A DNA stretch of 20,911 nucleotides, from contig JAWXTR010000050.1 in the NCBI GenBank assembly GCA_044433365.1, forward strand, positions 1 to 20,911. Reading direction: 5' to 3'. Below are positions 1-7,503 of the stretch, piece after piece (within the stretch, counting starts at the first letter, position 1; every line of letters starts with the position of its first letter). Under the pieces are notes generated by a model that was given only the letters and a program-made list of their open reading frames with translations, did no database searches and was not told the DNA's origin. The stretch comes from CAMQVM01 sp044433365. GTDB taxonomy: Bacteria; Bacteroidota; Bacteroidia; Bacteroidales; Rikenellaceae. Made by a program: the position numbers and the translations under genes.

Positions 1-71
1 TTCCTCCTGCGTACGTAGCACCTGACTCACTATAATACATAAGGTCACAGGTTCAAGCCCTGTTGGGCCCA
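1..71 (+). pseudogene. degenerate elongator tRNA-Met-like sequence (3' half intact)
   Basis: The 3' half is a good tRNA: variable loop AGGTC (42-46), T stem ACAGG/CCTGT (47-51, 59-63) around the loop TTCAAGC, then acceptor strand TGGGCCC (64-70) and discriminator A71. Upstream, GCACCTGACTCA (18-29) resembles the elongator tRNA-Met anticodon arm up to the first two anticodon bases. About four extra bases follow, and CCTGA has no pairing partner before the variable loop. The D arm also fails to form: neither a GCTC/GAGC pair nor the D-loop GG is present. The 5' acceptor strand would lie before the window. I read this as a decayed or recombined tRNA. A sequencing or assembly error at the window edge is the alternative. 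Confidence 0.45.
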
Positions 72-85
72 CATAGTGGGAATCA

Positions 86-117
86 AGCAGTTAGAAGATA
101 TTTCTAGCTGCTTTTTT
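86..117 (+). terminator. intrinsic terminator after the tRNA-like sequence
   Basis: AGCAGTTAGAA (86-96) pairs with TTCTAGCTGCT (102-112) across the loop gatat, with one G-T pair, and is followed by six Ts. The position, 15 bp after the tRNA 3' end, is normal for a tRNA transcript terminator. Confidence 0.75.
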
Positions 118-381
118 ATTGTACGCCCAGCATGGGTATAATGGCTCATTCTCAAAATCTGTTGTTACCCCCCCCCTCAAACAAGTAATTTTTCAATTCG
201 GTAAAAGAAAAACGTTAAAGATTTAACACCTCTAAGGCGATGTCTAAAATCTTTGATTTTTTAGTTGAGAGCTTCGGCTCTAGCGTTAGAGAATCCAGCG
301 AAAAAATAGTTTAAAATTCTATCGGAATAATCCTTAAAAGTGTTTTTTACAGATGTAAAATGCTTTTACCGAACTCTGTAG

Positions 382-401
382 AGACGTTAGGTCTAACGTC
401 T
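382..401 (-). repeat. family D palindrome
   Basis: AGACGTTAGGTCTAACGTCT is a near-perfect 20-bp palindrome preceded by GTAG. In this orientation it is the reverse complement of the copies at 10488-10584 and 19252-19275. Confidence 0.75.
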
Positions 402-495
402 GAAATCGAGCGAAGTCTATGTTAAATATTACAGACTATCGTAGATATATTTTGTTATTAATAGAATTAAATTGATTTTAAAGTGCTGTATCTTC

Positions 496-519
496 AGACG
501 TTGGACCCAACGTCTCTAC
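496..519 (+). repeat. family D palindrome, GG/CC variant
   Basis: AGACGTTGGACCCAACGTCT followed by CTAC. The arms carry compensated changes (TTGG/CCAA instead of TTAG/CTAA), so pairing is kept although the sequence differs from the other family D copies. Confidence 0.75.
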
Positions 520-605
520 TGTCGAGACATCAATTTAAATTCTTAACAACAGATTTTGAGAATGAGCTGAATTTGCCTATAAACAGCAGTCGCTGATATT
601 ACTGT

Positions 606-1901
606 TTACAGAACAACACCTTCGGCAATGCCATTAGTGTAAGAGGTAATTTTGACTTTTACAATTTTGCCGATTAGCTCTTTTTGGTAGGGGAGTTCTA
701 CTTTTACATAGTTTTCGGTGTGACCAAACATTTTGCCCCCTTTTTTTGTTGCTTCTATAAGTACTTTTGCATCTTTACCAACTTGTGAAAGGCAAAATTT
801 GTCGTGTAGTTCATTGCAAAGCTCGCCTAGACGGTGTGCACGTCTATCTTTCTCTTTTGGCGACACTTTACCATCAAATTCTATTGCTGGAGTATTTGCA
901 CGCTCAGAGTATGGAAATATATGTAGGTAGGATGGCTCCAGATTTTTTAATAGATTGTAACAATCTTCAAAATCTTGGTCAGTTTCGCCAGGGAAACCTA
1001 CAATTACATCAATACCTATAAAAATATCGCTGTTTATGCTCTTTAACTTATTGATTTTCTCGGCAAAAATGGCACTATTGTAGCGACGACGCATCATTTT
1101 CAACACCTTATCGCTTCCCGATTGAAGAGGGATATGGTAGTGAGGTTGAAATTTTGAAGAGTTGTTGCAAAACTCTATAATTTCGTCGGTTAAAAGGTTT
1201 GGTTCTATAGATGAGATTCTATAGCGTTCGATTCCGTCAATCTTATCTAGTTCTTTGATTAAATCAAAGAAATTTTCGCCCGTAGTACGTCCAAAATCGC
1301 CAATATTTACACCTGTCAGTACCACCTCTTTAATCCCTTTTTTGGCAATCTCTTTTGCTTGCAAAATAATATCGCAAATCGAGATATTTCTACTTTTACC
1401 ACGAGCTAGAGGGATTGTGCAGTAGGAGCAGTTGTAGTTGCAACCATCTTGAACTTTTAGGAATGTGCGAGTTCTCTCGCCACTTGAAAAAGCGGAGAAA
1501 AATGAGGTTAACTCTTCGGTTTCGCAGCTGAAAATATTGGTTTTACCCTTTGCTGTTAGCTCCATTGTGAGCTTTACAATATCGCCTTTTTGATTGTTTC
1601 CAACAACTAAATCTACACCCTCGATTTTTGCTATCTCTTCGGCTTTTAGTTGAGCATAGCAACCCGTTACAACGATGATAGCATTAGGTTCATCCTTTGT
1701 AATTTTACGAATTATATATCTACACTTTTTGTCAGAATTATCGGTAACTGAGCAGCTATTTATAACATGTATTGCAGCACTTTCGCCCTTTTCAGCTCGT
1801 GCAAATCCTCCCTTTTCAAATTCACGAGCTAGGGTAGAGGTTTCCGAAAAATTTAATTTACATCCGAGTGTGTGAAATGCTACTTTTTTTGGTTCTTGCA
1901 T
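606..1901 (-). CDS. mtaB: tRNA (N6-threonylcarbamoyladenosine(37)-C2)-methylthiotransferase MtaB
   Basis: This radical-SAM enzyme adds a methylthio group to t6A37 in tRNAs reading ANN codons, giving ms2t6A. The 431-aa length is normal. The N-terminal methylthiotransferase domain carries the three cysteines for the auxiliary Fe-S cluster (C14 in LGCKLN, C50 in NSCSVT, C81 in TGCYAQ). The radical-SAM motif CNYNCSYC places C154, C158 and C161 on the SAM-binding cluster. The C-terminal ~60 residues resemble a TRAM RNA-binding domain. GCKLNFSE near the N terminus and the lack of extra domains favour MtaB over MiaB or RimO. It is the last gene of the minus-strand group, separated from the rhomboid gene by a 101-bp gap holding a long AT-rich hairpin, so it may be transcribed partly on its own. 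Confidence 0.92.
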   Translation of the reverse strand: MQEPKKVAFHTLGCKLNFSETSTLAREFEKGGFARAEKGESAAIHVINSCSVTDNSDKKCRYIIRKITKDEPNAIIVVTGCYAQLKAEEIAKIEGVDLVVGNNQKGDIVKLTMELTAKGKTNIFSCETEELTSFFSAFSSGERTRTFLKVQDGCNYNCSYCTIPLARGKSRNISICDIILQAKEIAKKGIKEVVLTGVNIGDFGRTTGENFFDLIKELDKIDGIERYRISSIEPNLLTDEIIEFCNNSSKFQPHYHIPLQSGSDKVLKMMRRRYNSAIFAEKINKLKSINSDIFIGIDVIVGFPGETDQDFEDCYNLLKNLEPSYLHIFPYSERANTPAIEFDGKVSPKEKDRRAHRLGELCNELHDKFCLSQVGKDAKVLIEATKKGGKMFGHTENYVKVELPYQKELIGKIVKVKITSYTNGIAEGVVL

Positions 1902-1918
1902 AGTTTAATTTAATTCAT

Positions 1919-1972
1919 AATTCGTAATTCATAATTCATAATTCAGTAATTATGAATTATGAATTATGAATT
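1919..1972. repeat. family E AT-rich hairpin between mtaB and the rhomboid gene
   Basis: Two 25-bp arms (1919-1943 and 1948-1972) made of AATTCATAATT units are inverted with one mismatch and separated by the 4-nt loop CAGT. Related units lie at 4930-4961, 19178-19210 and 19293-19322. Transcribed from the minus strand, the hairpin sits just upstream of the mtaB start. It has no U tract, so a terminator role is unproven. Confidence 0.7.
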
Positions 1973-2002
1973 GAGCATTGCGCATAGCGCATTGACTGTG
2001 TT

Positions 2003-2683
2003 TTATTTCCAGATTTTAAAATTTTGTTTCCAATATGCTAATAGTAGGTAGCCGAAAATCATACCTCCAACGTGGGCAAAGTGGGCGATATTTGTACCGC
2101 TACCAGTAAAGCCTAAAACTAGTTCGATAAGACCGTAACCCATTACAAAATATTTTGCTTTCATCGGGATAGGCGGAATAAGTAGCATAATCCTATCGTT
2201 AGGATGCAATACACCAAAGCCCATAAGTATGCCAAATACTGCACCTGAAGCCCCTACGGTAAGGGTGTCGATACGTTGATTATAAATGTTCCAATCACTA
2301 TCGGTAAAAAGATGCCCCATTGAGTCGGCATATAGTTTTAAATCGTGAAGTTCCCATGCCATTACCCCGCTATGAAGAATACCTGCCCCAATACCTGTTG
2401 CAAGATAGTATATTAGGAATCGTTGCGAAGAGAGATCTCTCTCCAAAATTTGCCCAAACATCCATAGAGCAAACATATTTGTAAAGAGGTGTGTAATATT
2501 TGCATGCAAAAATATACTTGTGATATATTGATACAACTCAAATTTCTTTGACCATATAGAGTGTAGTCCTAAAAGCTCGGTAAAATGCTCACCGAAACCG
2601 TTTGGTGCATACTCTTGTACTAAAAAGAAGAGTATGTTTATAATTATTAAATTTTTTACTACTGGTGGTGTGAATTTAAACAT
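2003..2683 (-). CDS. rhomboid-family intramembrane serine protease
   Basis: A 226-aa polytopic membrane protein of minimal rhomboid length. The catalytic serine is S146 in GASGAVFG and the catalytic histidine is H204 in AHFAHVGG. HANITHLFTNM (60-70) supplies the conserved His/Asn pair (H65, N69) that builds the oxyanion hole. Hydrophobic segments lie at about 11-24, 64-80, 88-105, 143-160, 178-194 and 200-217, with a longer loop at 108-140. The family cleaves transmembrane helices within the membrane; the substrate here is unknown. The gene starts 29 bp after the mutL stop on the same strand, consistent with co-transcription. Confidence 0.9.
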   Translation of the reverse strand: MFKFTPPVVKNLIIINILFFLVQEYAPNGFGEHFTELLGLHSIWSKKFELYQYITSIFLHANITHLFTNMFALWMFGQILERDLSSQRFLIYYLATGIGAGILHSGVMAWELHDLKLYADSMGHLFTDSDWNIYNQRIDTLTVGASGAVFGILMGFGVLHPNDRIMLLIPPIPMKAKYFVMGYGLIELVLGFTGSGTNIAHFAHVGGMIFGYLLLAYWKQNFKIWK

Positions 2684-2712
2684 TATATTTATATTTTTTA
2701 ATTGAAATAGCT

Positions 2713-4923
2713 CTATTTAAGCATCTGTGCTATTTGTGTAGCAGTAATCGATACAACAATTTGTTTGCCATCAACAGTATAGCTATAGTTGTCGCTTTTT
2801 ATAAGTAGCTCTATCATATATTTAACCTCTTTCTCGTTATAGTCGTAGCCTCTACGCTTGCTAAGTGTGCGAGAGAGCGATAGAGAAAGCTGCTCATTAA
2901 TTGTACGTTGGTATGTTTGTGAATCGTTGTATTTTAAACTCATCAAAATCTCTTCCAAAAACCACTCCGTATCAGAAGGGTCTATATCAGAAGGTACTTC
3001 TGTAAATAGTACCATGCTGCTATTTTCAGAGGCAGGTTCATATTGAAATCCAAGATGTGCAAGCTGCTCAGTGCAACTATCAAGAGTGTGGCGATCGTCT
3101 TTCGAGAAAGAGACCTCGATTGGAAAGAGTAGTTTTTGAGAAAGTCTCTCGTTTTGGCTGCTCTTTTCAATTTGAGTAAGAAATTTATAGTAGTTAAGAT
3201 TTCTTTCCATGTTTTTTATGTGAAAGATGTATAAATCGCCACTGATATCAGCTACAGCATATTTTTGTGAAAATATAAATATATTTCCAACCTCTACATC
3301 TGCTGCAAATAGGCTCTGTTCACTATTATTAGTAAACTCATTTTCATACTCTATAAGCGATTCATAAGTATCGCCACTACCAAAACTACTATTATCGCTC
3401 TTAAAAGTCGATTTATGTTGGATATCTTGAGCTATATTGTCGTTTTTTTCACTAAAATAGCTACTGCTAATATCGCTGCTGACATCTGTAAAGTTGTTGG
3501 CGTTATGCTCAAAAACTGTGCTATTTGGACTAAAATTACTACTTACATCTGCAAAGTTGCCATTTGATTGATTGAAACTATGCTCTATATCATTGTAACC
3601 CAACTTTCCATCGTTTTGATTAAAGCTGCTAGAATCAAATTCTATATCTTTTTCTACTGAGCCGCTATCAAACGACTCAATAAAATCTTGTCGAGATTGA
3701 AAGTTATTGTTAGGTAGTGAATCGCTACTCATATAAGAGTTTCGAAAACTATCTATATTGCCAGAGTTTGCTTTGGTAAACGAAAAACTCTCGTTAAACG
3801 GATTATAGTCGCTAACTGTTTTCATTTCGATTGGTGTGCTCTCAAGTGAGCTAAAATTGCTCTCTTTTCGAGGACTAAATGCACCATTTTCGCTGCTATC
3901 TTCCGATACATTAAAATCTATCATTGGCACAATGCCATTTTTACCTAGCGACTCCCTTACTGCTGCATTTAGAATTTGCCAAATTGCCTGCTCTTCGTCA
4001 AATTTTACAGTTGTTTTTGTGGGTGATACATTGACATCCAAATTTTGACTATCTACCTTTAGATAAAGAAAAAATGGAGGCATTGTACCCTCTGGGATAA
4101 GCTTGTCGAAGCCTGCTTGTACCGATTTATAAAGATATGGCGACTCAAAATAGCGACCATTTACAAAAAAGAACACGTTTGGTCGTTTTTTTGCAGTTTC
4201 AGGTTTGCCGATATATCCTTTTATCTCTACAACGGTAGTATCTACATAAAGCTCTACCAAATAGTTGCTTACGCTCTTTCCAAAAAGGGCTGAAATACGC
4301 TGACGAATATTTATTGTCGATGGGAGCATGTGTAGTAGCTTATCGTCGGTATAGAGCGAAAAAGCTACACGTGGGTGACAAAGCGACACCCTTTCAAACT
4401 CTTGGATTACACGTTTAGTCTCGGTAAAATCTTTTTTTAACGATTTTTTACGAGCAGGGATATTATAAAATAGGTTGCGTATTGTAAATTGTGAACCACA
4501 ACTCGAAAATGGAGTAGCTTCATTTGTAACTAGAGTTCCACCATTAATTGCCACCTTTACACCCAATTCATCTTCATCTCTACGAGTCTGTAACTCCACC
4601 TCTGCAACTGATGCAATAGAGGCTAGGGCTTCGCCACGAAACCCAAATGTGTTGATTGCAAAAAGGTCGTCGACAGTAGCGATTTTGCTAGTTGCATGGC
4701 GTTCAAAGGCGAGCATAGCATCGCTAGGCGACATACCGACACCGTCGTCTATCACCTGAATAAGGCTTTTGCCTCCCTCTTTTACACTTACAATAACGTA
4801 GCTTGCACCTGCATCAACGCTATTTTCCATCAACTCTTTAACAACAGATGATGGTGACTGTACAACCTCACCAGCTGCTATCTGATTTGCCAATAACTTT
4901 GGCAGACGGTTAATTTTTCCCAA
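2713..4923 (-). CDS. mutL: DNA mismatch repair protein MutL
   Basis: MutL couples MutS mismatch recognition to downstream repair. The GHKL ATPase domain (about 1-330) is complete: ELMENSVDAGA (30-40, ATP/Mg-binding E30 and N34), DDGVGM (59-64), GFRGEAL (94-100) and the transducer motif DVNVSPTKT (296-304). Residues ~340-540 are a very Ser/Asn/Phe/Asp-rich linker with imperfect repeats such as FADVSSNFS and FTDVSSDIS. The C-terminal dimerisation domain is ~545-736. At 736 aa the protein is longer than the usual ~600-650. The position of the metal-dependent endonuclease motif DQHAxxE reads FHIKNMER (567-574), and the CPHGRP region reads TVDGKQ (716-721), so nuclease activity looks doubtful. The ATG start gives the standard KINRLPxLLANQIAAGEV N terminus. 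Confidence 0.93.
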   Translation of the reverse strand: MGKINRLPKLLANQIAAGEVVQSPSSVVKELMENSVDAGASYVIVSVKEGGKSLIQVIDDGVGMSPSDAMLAFERHATSKIATVDDLFAINTFGFRGEALASIASVAEVELQTRRDEDELGVKVAINGGTLVTNEATPFSSCGSQFTIRNLFYNIPARKKSLKKDFTETKRVIQEFERVSLCHPRVAFSLYTDDKLLHMLPSTINIRQRISALFGKSVSNYLVELYVDTTVVEIKGYIGKPETAKKRPNVFFFVNGRYFESPYLYKSVQAGFDKLIPEGTMPPFFLYLKVDSQNLDVNVSPTKTTVKFDEEQAIWQILNAAVRESLGKNGIVPMIDFNVSEDSSENGAFSPRKESNFSSLESTPIEMKTVSDYNPFNESFSFTKANSGNIDSFRNSYMSSDSLPNNNFQSRQDFIESFDSGSVEKDIEFDSSSFNQNDGKLGYNDIEHSFNQSNGNFADVSSNFSPNSTVFEHNANNFTDVSSDISSSYFSEKNDNIAQDIQHKSTFKSDNSSFGSGDTYESLIEYENEFTNNSEQSLFAADVEVGNIFIFSQKYAVADISGDLYIFHIKNMERNLNYYKFLTQIEKSSQNERLSQKLLFPIEVSFSKDDRHTLDSCTEQLAHLGFQYEPASENSSMVLFTEVPSDIDPSDTEWFLEEILMSLKYNDSQTYQRTINEQLSLSLSRTLSKRRGYDYNEKEVKYMIELLIKSDNYSYTVDGKQIVVSITATQIAQMLK

Positions 4924-4929
4924 ACCAAA

Positions 4930-4961
4930 AATTATGAATTACGAATTACGCATTACGAATT
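4930..4961 (-). repeat. family E AT-rich units overlapping the 3' end of the small membrane-protein gene
   Basis: On the minus strand this reads as AATTCGTAA, TGCGTAATTCGTAATTCAT and so on, lying between the end of the 109-aa gene and mutL. The first unit provides the last two codons and stop (AAT TCG TAA) of the upstream gene. The same happens at the end of the dehydrogenase gene (19177-19185). Confidence 0.6.
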
Positions 4962-5282
4962 CCCTCCCTTTTGAAACACCTCTATCATAGCCTCAAAACC
5001 AGTATAAGTGACTAAAAAATAGGCAGCGATAAGTAGCAGAGCAAGGAAAACCACCATTCTAATAACAATAGCACGTTTGTTAGCCTCTTTGTCCTCTTCT
5101 GTGATTAACATTCTTCTAACACGTCCCTGTTTAATGATGCTTCCGGGAATATATTTTTCGTTATCTTTATCACTATAAACCCCTTTAGCTCTCTTTTTAA
5201 CATCTCTCTCTTCCTCTTCGACGTTAAAGTAGCGAGGGATATAGTTAAATTCTCTCGGTTTTTGACGATTAAATCCAAACAT
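4953..5282 (-). CDS. small single-pass membrane protein, function unknown
   Basis: A 109-aa protein with a charged N-terminal part (EEEERDVKKRAK at 22-33, with several Lys/Arg-rich stretches), one transmembrane helix at about 72-93 (IVIRMVVFLALLLIAAYFLV) and a short tail. By the positive-inside rule the N terminus should be cytoplasmic. I recognise no domain. It is the first gene downstream of the minus-strand promoter and lies 29 bp before mutL, so it is probably the leading gene of that operon. Its final residues N-S and stop come from an AT-rich repeat unit, so the native C terminus may have been altered by the repeat. Confidence 0.75.
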   Translation of the reverse strand: MFGFNRQKPREFNYIPRYFNVEEEERDVKKRAKGVYSDKDNEKYIPGSIIKQGRVRRMLITEEDKEANKRAIVIRMVVFLALLLIAAYFLVTYTGFEAMIEVFQKGGNS

Positions 5283-5358
5283 ATCTTTAGTCTTTTTAAG
5301 TTACCATTTTCTACTGATAAACGGTAGTAAATGATAAAATGTTGCTCAATATTTTTTA

Positions 5359-5389
5359 CAAATATAACTATACCTTTTTATATATTCAA
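5359..5389 (-). promoter_or_regulatory. Bacteroidota-type promoter for the mutL gene group
   Basis: Read on the minus strand, TTG (5387-5389) is followed after 20 bp by TATATTTG (5359-5366), matching the -33 TTG and -7 TAnnTTTG elements of Bacteroidota housekeeping promoters. It lies 77 bp upstream of the start of the 109-aa gene, in the divergent gap 5283-5503. Confidence 0.6.
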
Positions 5390-5503
5390 GAAATTGTATA
5401 CATTTGTTGGGTAATATTCAAATTTTGGGGTGATTTAGGAAGAAGCTAATAATATTTTAATCGTTTTTACCCTTTCCCCTTTTTTGATAAATTTTTAAAA
5501 AAA

Positions 5504-6892
5504 ATGACATTAATAAAATCAATTTCTGGAATACGTGGGACTATTGGTGGTGAGATTGGCGATAATCTTACCCCTATCGACCTTGTAAAATTTGCCTCTG
5601 CTTATGCTGCATGGCTTAAAGAGTGTAAACCTAATAAAAAACTTACAGTGGTAGTAGGACGTGATGCTCGCATCTCTGGAGAGATGGTTAGTTCGATTGT
5701 CGAAGGGTCGCTTCTTTCGATGGGTGTGGATGTTATAAATATTGGTCTTGCCTCTACTCCTACTACAGAGATGGCGGTTATTGGAAAAGGTGCCGACGGT
5801 GGTTTAATCCTTACCGCTAGCCACAATCCTTCGCAGTGGAACGCTCTAAAACTACTTAACGAAAAGGGTGAGTTTTTAAATGATATTCAAGGAAAAAGAG
5901 TATTGGAGATTGCCGACAAAAATCTATACCAATTTGTATCGGTAGAAGAGATTGGCATGGTAGTCGAGCGTAGCTGCTATGATTCAGAGCATATTGATGC
6001 TGTTTTAGCACTTAAAGATGTAGATGTAGAGCTTGTTAAAAGTCGAAAATTTAAGGTAGTGGTAGATGCTGTTAACTCTGTTGGTGGAGTTGTAATTCCA
6101 GCCCTGTTAGAGCGTATGGGTGTAGAGGTTGTAAGGCTAAATTGTGAGCCAAACGGAATGTTTGCACATAACCCAGAGCCACTAGCCGAAAATTTAACTG
6201 AAATTTCTAAATTGGTTGTCGAAGTGGGAGCCGATTTAGGTGTTGTGGTCGACCCTGATGTAGATAGATTGGCTCTTGTAAATCCTGATGGTTCGATGTT
6301 TGGCGAGGAGTACACACTTGTGGCTGTTGCAGACTATATTCTTTCAAAAACTAGTGGTAATACAGTATCAAATCTTAGCTCTTCACGTGCTCTAGCCGAT
6401 GTAACTGCTTCTTACGGTGGTGAGTATAGTGCTGCTGCTGTAGGTGAGGTAAATGTAGTTGCAAAAATGAATGAGGTAGGGGCTATTATTGGTGGTGAAG
6501 GTAACGGAGGTGTAATTTTCCCAGAGCTTCACTCTGGACGTGATGCGCTTGTTGGTGTTGCGCTTATCTTAACACATCTAGCCGAGCAAAAAGTATCGCT
6601 TTTAAAGCTAAAAGAGCGTTACCCAAAGTATCATATCTCTAAAAATAAAATTGAGCTTACTCCAAATATTAATGTAGATGAAGTTTTAGTGGCTGTAAAA
6701 GCAAAATATAGCAGCGAAAAAATCAATGATATCGATGGCGTAAAAATAGACTTCCCTACAGAATGGGTACATCTTCGAAAATCGAATACAGAGCCTATAA
6801 TTCGTATTTATAGTGAGAGCCGTGACAAGGTGGCAGCCGATAATTTAGCAAAAAACATAATTACAGATATTAATTTAATATGTAAATTGTAA
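5504..6892 (+). CDS. glmM: phosphoglucosamine mutase / phosphohexomutase
   Basis: An alpha-D-phosphohexomutase that would interconvert glucosamine-6-phosphate and glucosamine-1-phosphate for UDP-GlcNAc and peptidoglycan synthesis. All four domains are visible in 462 aa: the phosphoserine loop TASHNPSQWNALK with S106; the metal loop DPDVDR with D250, D252 and D254; the sugar-specificity loop GGEGNGGVIFPELHSGRD (330-347); and the C-terminal phosphate-binding loop RKSNTEPIIRIYSE (425-438). The Bacteroidota enzymes of this type are usually annotated GlmM. Activity on mannose or glucose phosphates cannot be excluded from motifs. The ATG start follows an A-rich run with no Shine-Dalgarno. It is divergent from the mutL group across a 221-bp gap. 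Confidence 0.9.
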   Translation: MTLIKSISGIRGTIGGEIGDNLTPIDLVKFASAYAAWLKECKPNKKLTVVVGRDARISGEMVSSIVEGSLLSMGVDVINIGLASTPTTEMAVIGKGADGGLILTASHNPSQWNALKLLNEKGEFLNDIQGKRVLEIADKNLYQFVSVEEIGMVVERSCYDSEHIDAVLALKDVDVELVKSRKFKVVVDAVNSVGGVVIPALLERMGVEVVRLNCEPNGMFAHNPEPLAENLTEISKLVVEVGADLGVVVDPDVDRLALVNPDGSMFGEEYTLVAVADYILSKTSGNTVSNLSSSRALADVTASYGGEYSAAAVGEVNVVAKMNEVGAIIGGEGNGGVIFPELHSGRDALVGVALILTHLAEQKVSLLKLKERYPKYHISKNKIELTPNINVDEVLVAVKAKYSSEKINDIDGVKIDFPTEWVHLRKSNTEPIIRIYSESRDKVAADNLAKNIITDINLICKL

Positions 6893-6976
6893 TTTTATTC
6901 AAAAATTAATACTTTTATTATACTAAAAACATTAAATCGTTCGTTATATAGTAAAATTATAATAAAATCAATAGTT

Positions 6977-7495
6977 ATGAAAAAGAAAAATATTAAAATG
7001 CTAAGCAAAAAACTGCTTTCGGCTTGTGCACTACTATTTTTATCAACAAATTTAGTTAACGCCGCTACTTTGGATAATGCAGAGCCAGAAGAGTCGAAAA
7101 GTGGTGAAGTTACTGTGGTAATTTCAGCAATAAAAAGCGGTGAGGGTAATTTAGTATTGTGGTATTACGACGATGCACAATCTTATTATGAAGATGAGAC
7201 AGTTGTCTTTAGAAAAGATATTGTTTCGCTTGATAAATACAAAAGCGAAAAACAGCCTGTAATAACAACAGTAACTCTACCAGAGGGTAAATATGTGCTA
7301 TTTGCGTTCCATGACAAAAATGGCGATGGCAAGATTGAAAAAAATCTGCTAGGTCAGCAGATGGATGGTATTGGTTATGCTAATAGTACAACAACTTTCA
7401 AACAACCAAAATTTTCGAAGGTGGCAATTGATATTGTCGAGGGCGAAACAAAAGTGTGTAATATAAATTTGAATTACGCTCAAAGGGCATATTAG
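6977..7495 (+). CDS. exported DUF2141-family protein
   Basis: A 172-aa protein with a Sec signal peptide: a lysine-rich start, a hydrophobic core at about 13-26 and a likely cleavage site after VNA (27-29). The mature part matches DUF2141 (PF09912): a beta-rich domain, then YVLFAFHDKNGDGKIEKN, where HDKNGDGKIE (112-121) resembles a calcium-binding DxNxDG loop, then LLGQQMDGIGYANS. The family is common in Bacteroidota and in marine proteobacteria. Its function is not established; the position would be periplasmic or outer-membrane associated. It ends 8 bp before the pseudouridine synthase gene, so the two are probably co-transcribed. A downstream in-frame ATG (codon 8) could also serve as start and would leave a signal peptide. 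Confidence 0.82.
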   Translation: MKKKNIKMLSKKLLSACALLFLSTNLVNAATLDNAEPEESKSGEVTVVISAIKSGEGNLVLWYYDDAQSYYEDETVVFRKDIVSLDKYKSEKQPVITTVTLPEGKYVLFAFHDKNGDGKIEKNLLGQQMDGIGYANSTTTFKQPKFSKVAIDIVEGETKVCNINLNYAQRAY

Positions 7496-7503
7496 AGAAT
7501 ATT

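Larger units (their letters stand above)
141..571. repeat. family C element: ~430-bp region bounded by 24-bp inverted repeats
   Basis: Positions 144-167 and 544-567 are perfect 24-bp inverted repeats containing TCAAAATCTGTTGTTA. They enclose about 376 bp without a credible gene. Inside are an unusual run of nine Cs (168-176), a hairpin AGAGC-TTCG-GCTCT (268-281), and two family D palindromes in opposite orientation (382-401 and 496-519). A 22-bp stretch of the right end (538-559, reverse complement) recurs exactly at 14553-14574, where another element of similar architecture begins. The layout suggests a non-autonomous mobile element or a fold-back repeat. No target-site duplication can be assigned with confidence. 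Confidence 0.6.

Noticed and set aside
733..1021. Plus-strand open frames opposite mtaB
   Set aside because: They are antisense shadows of a gene with complete catalytic motifs. The same applies to frames opposite mutL, glmM, the flavodiiron gene and the kinase.
1973..2002. TGCGC/GCGCA mini-hairpin next to the AT-rich palindrome
   Set aside because: A 5-bp stem without a T run is not enough to call a terminator.
3300..3900. Possible frameshift or foreign insertion in mutL because of the odd Asn/Ser linker
   Set aside because: The frame is continuous, base composition matches the neighbours, and linkers at this place vary widely in MutL.
5283..5503. A plus-strand promoter for glmM
   Set aside because: AAATTTTG near 5419-5426 is close to the -7 motif but lacks the leading TA, so I did not list it. 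The minus-strand promoter in the same gap is convincing.
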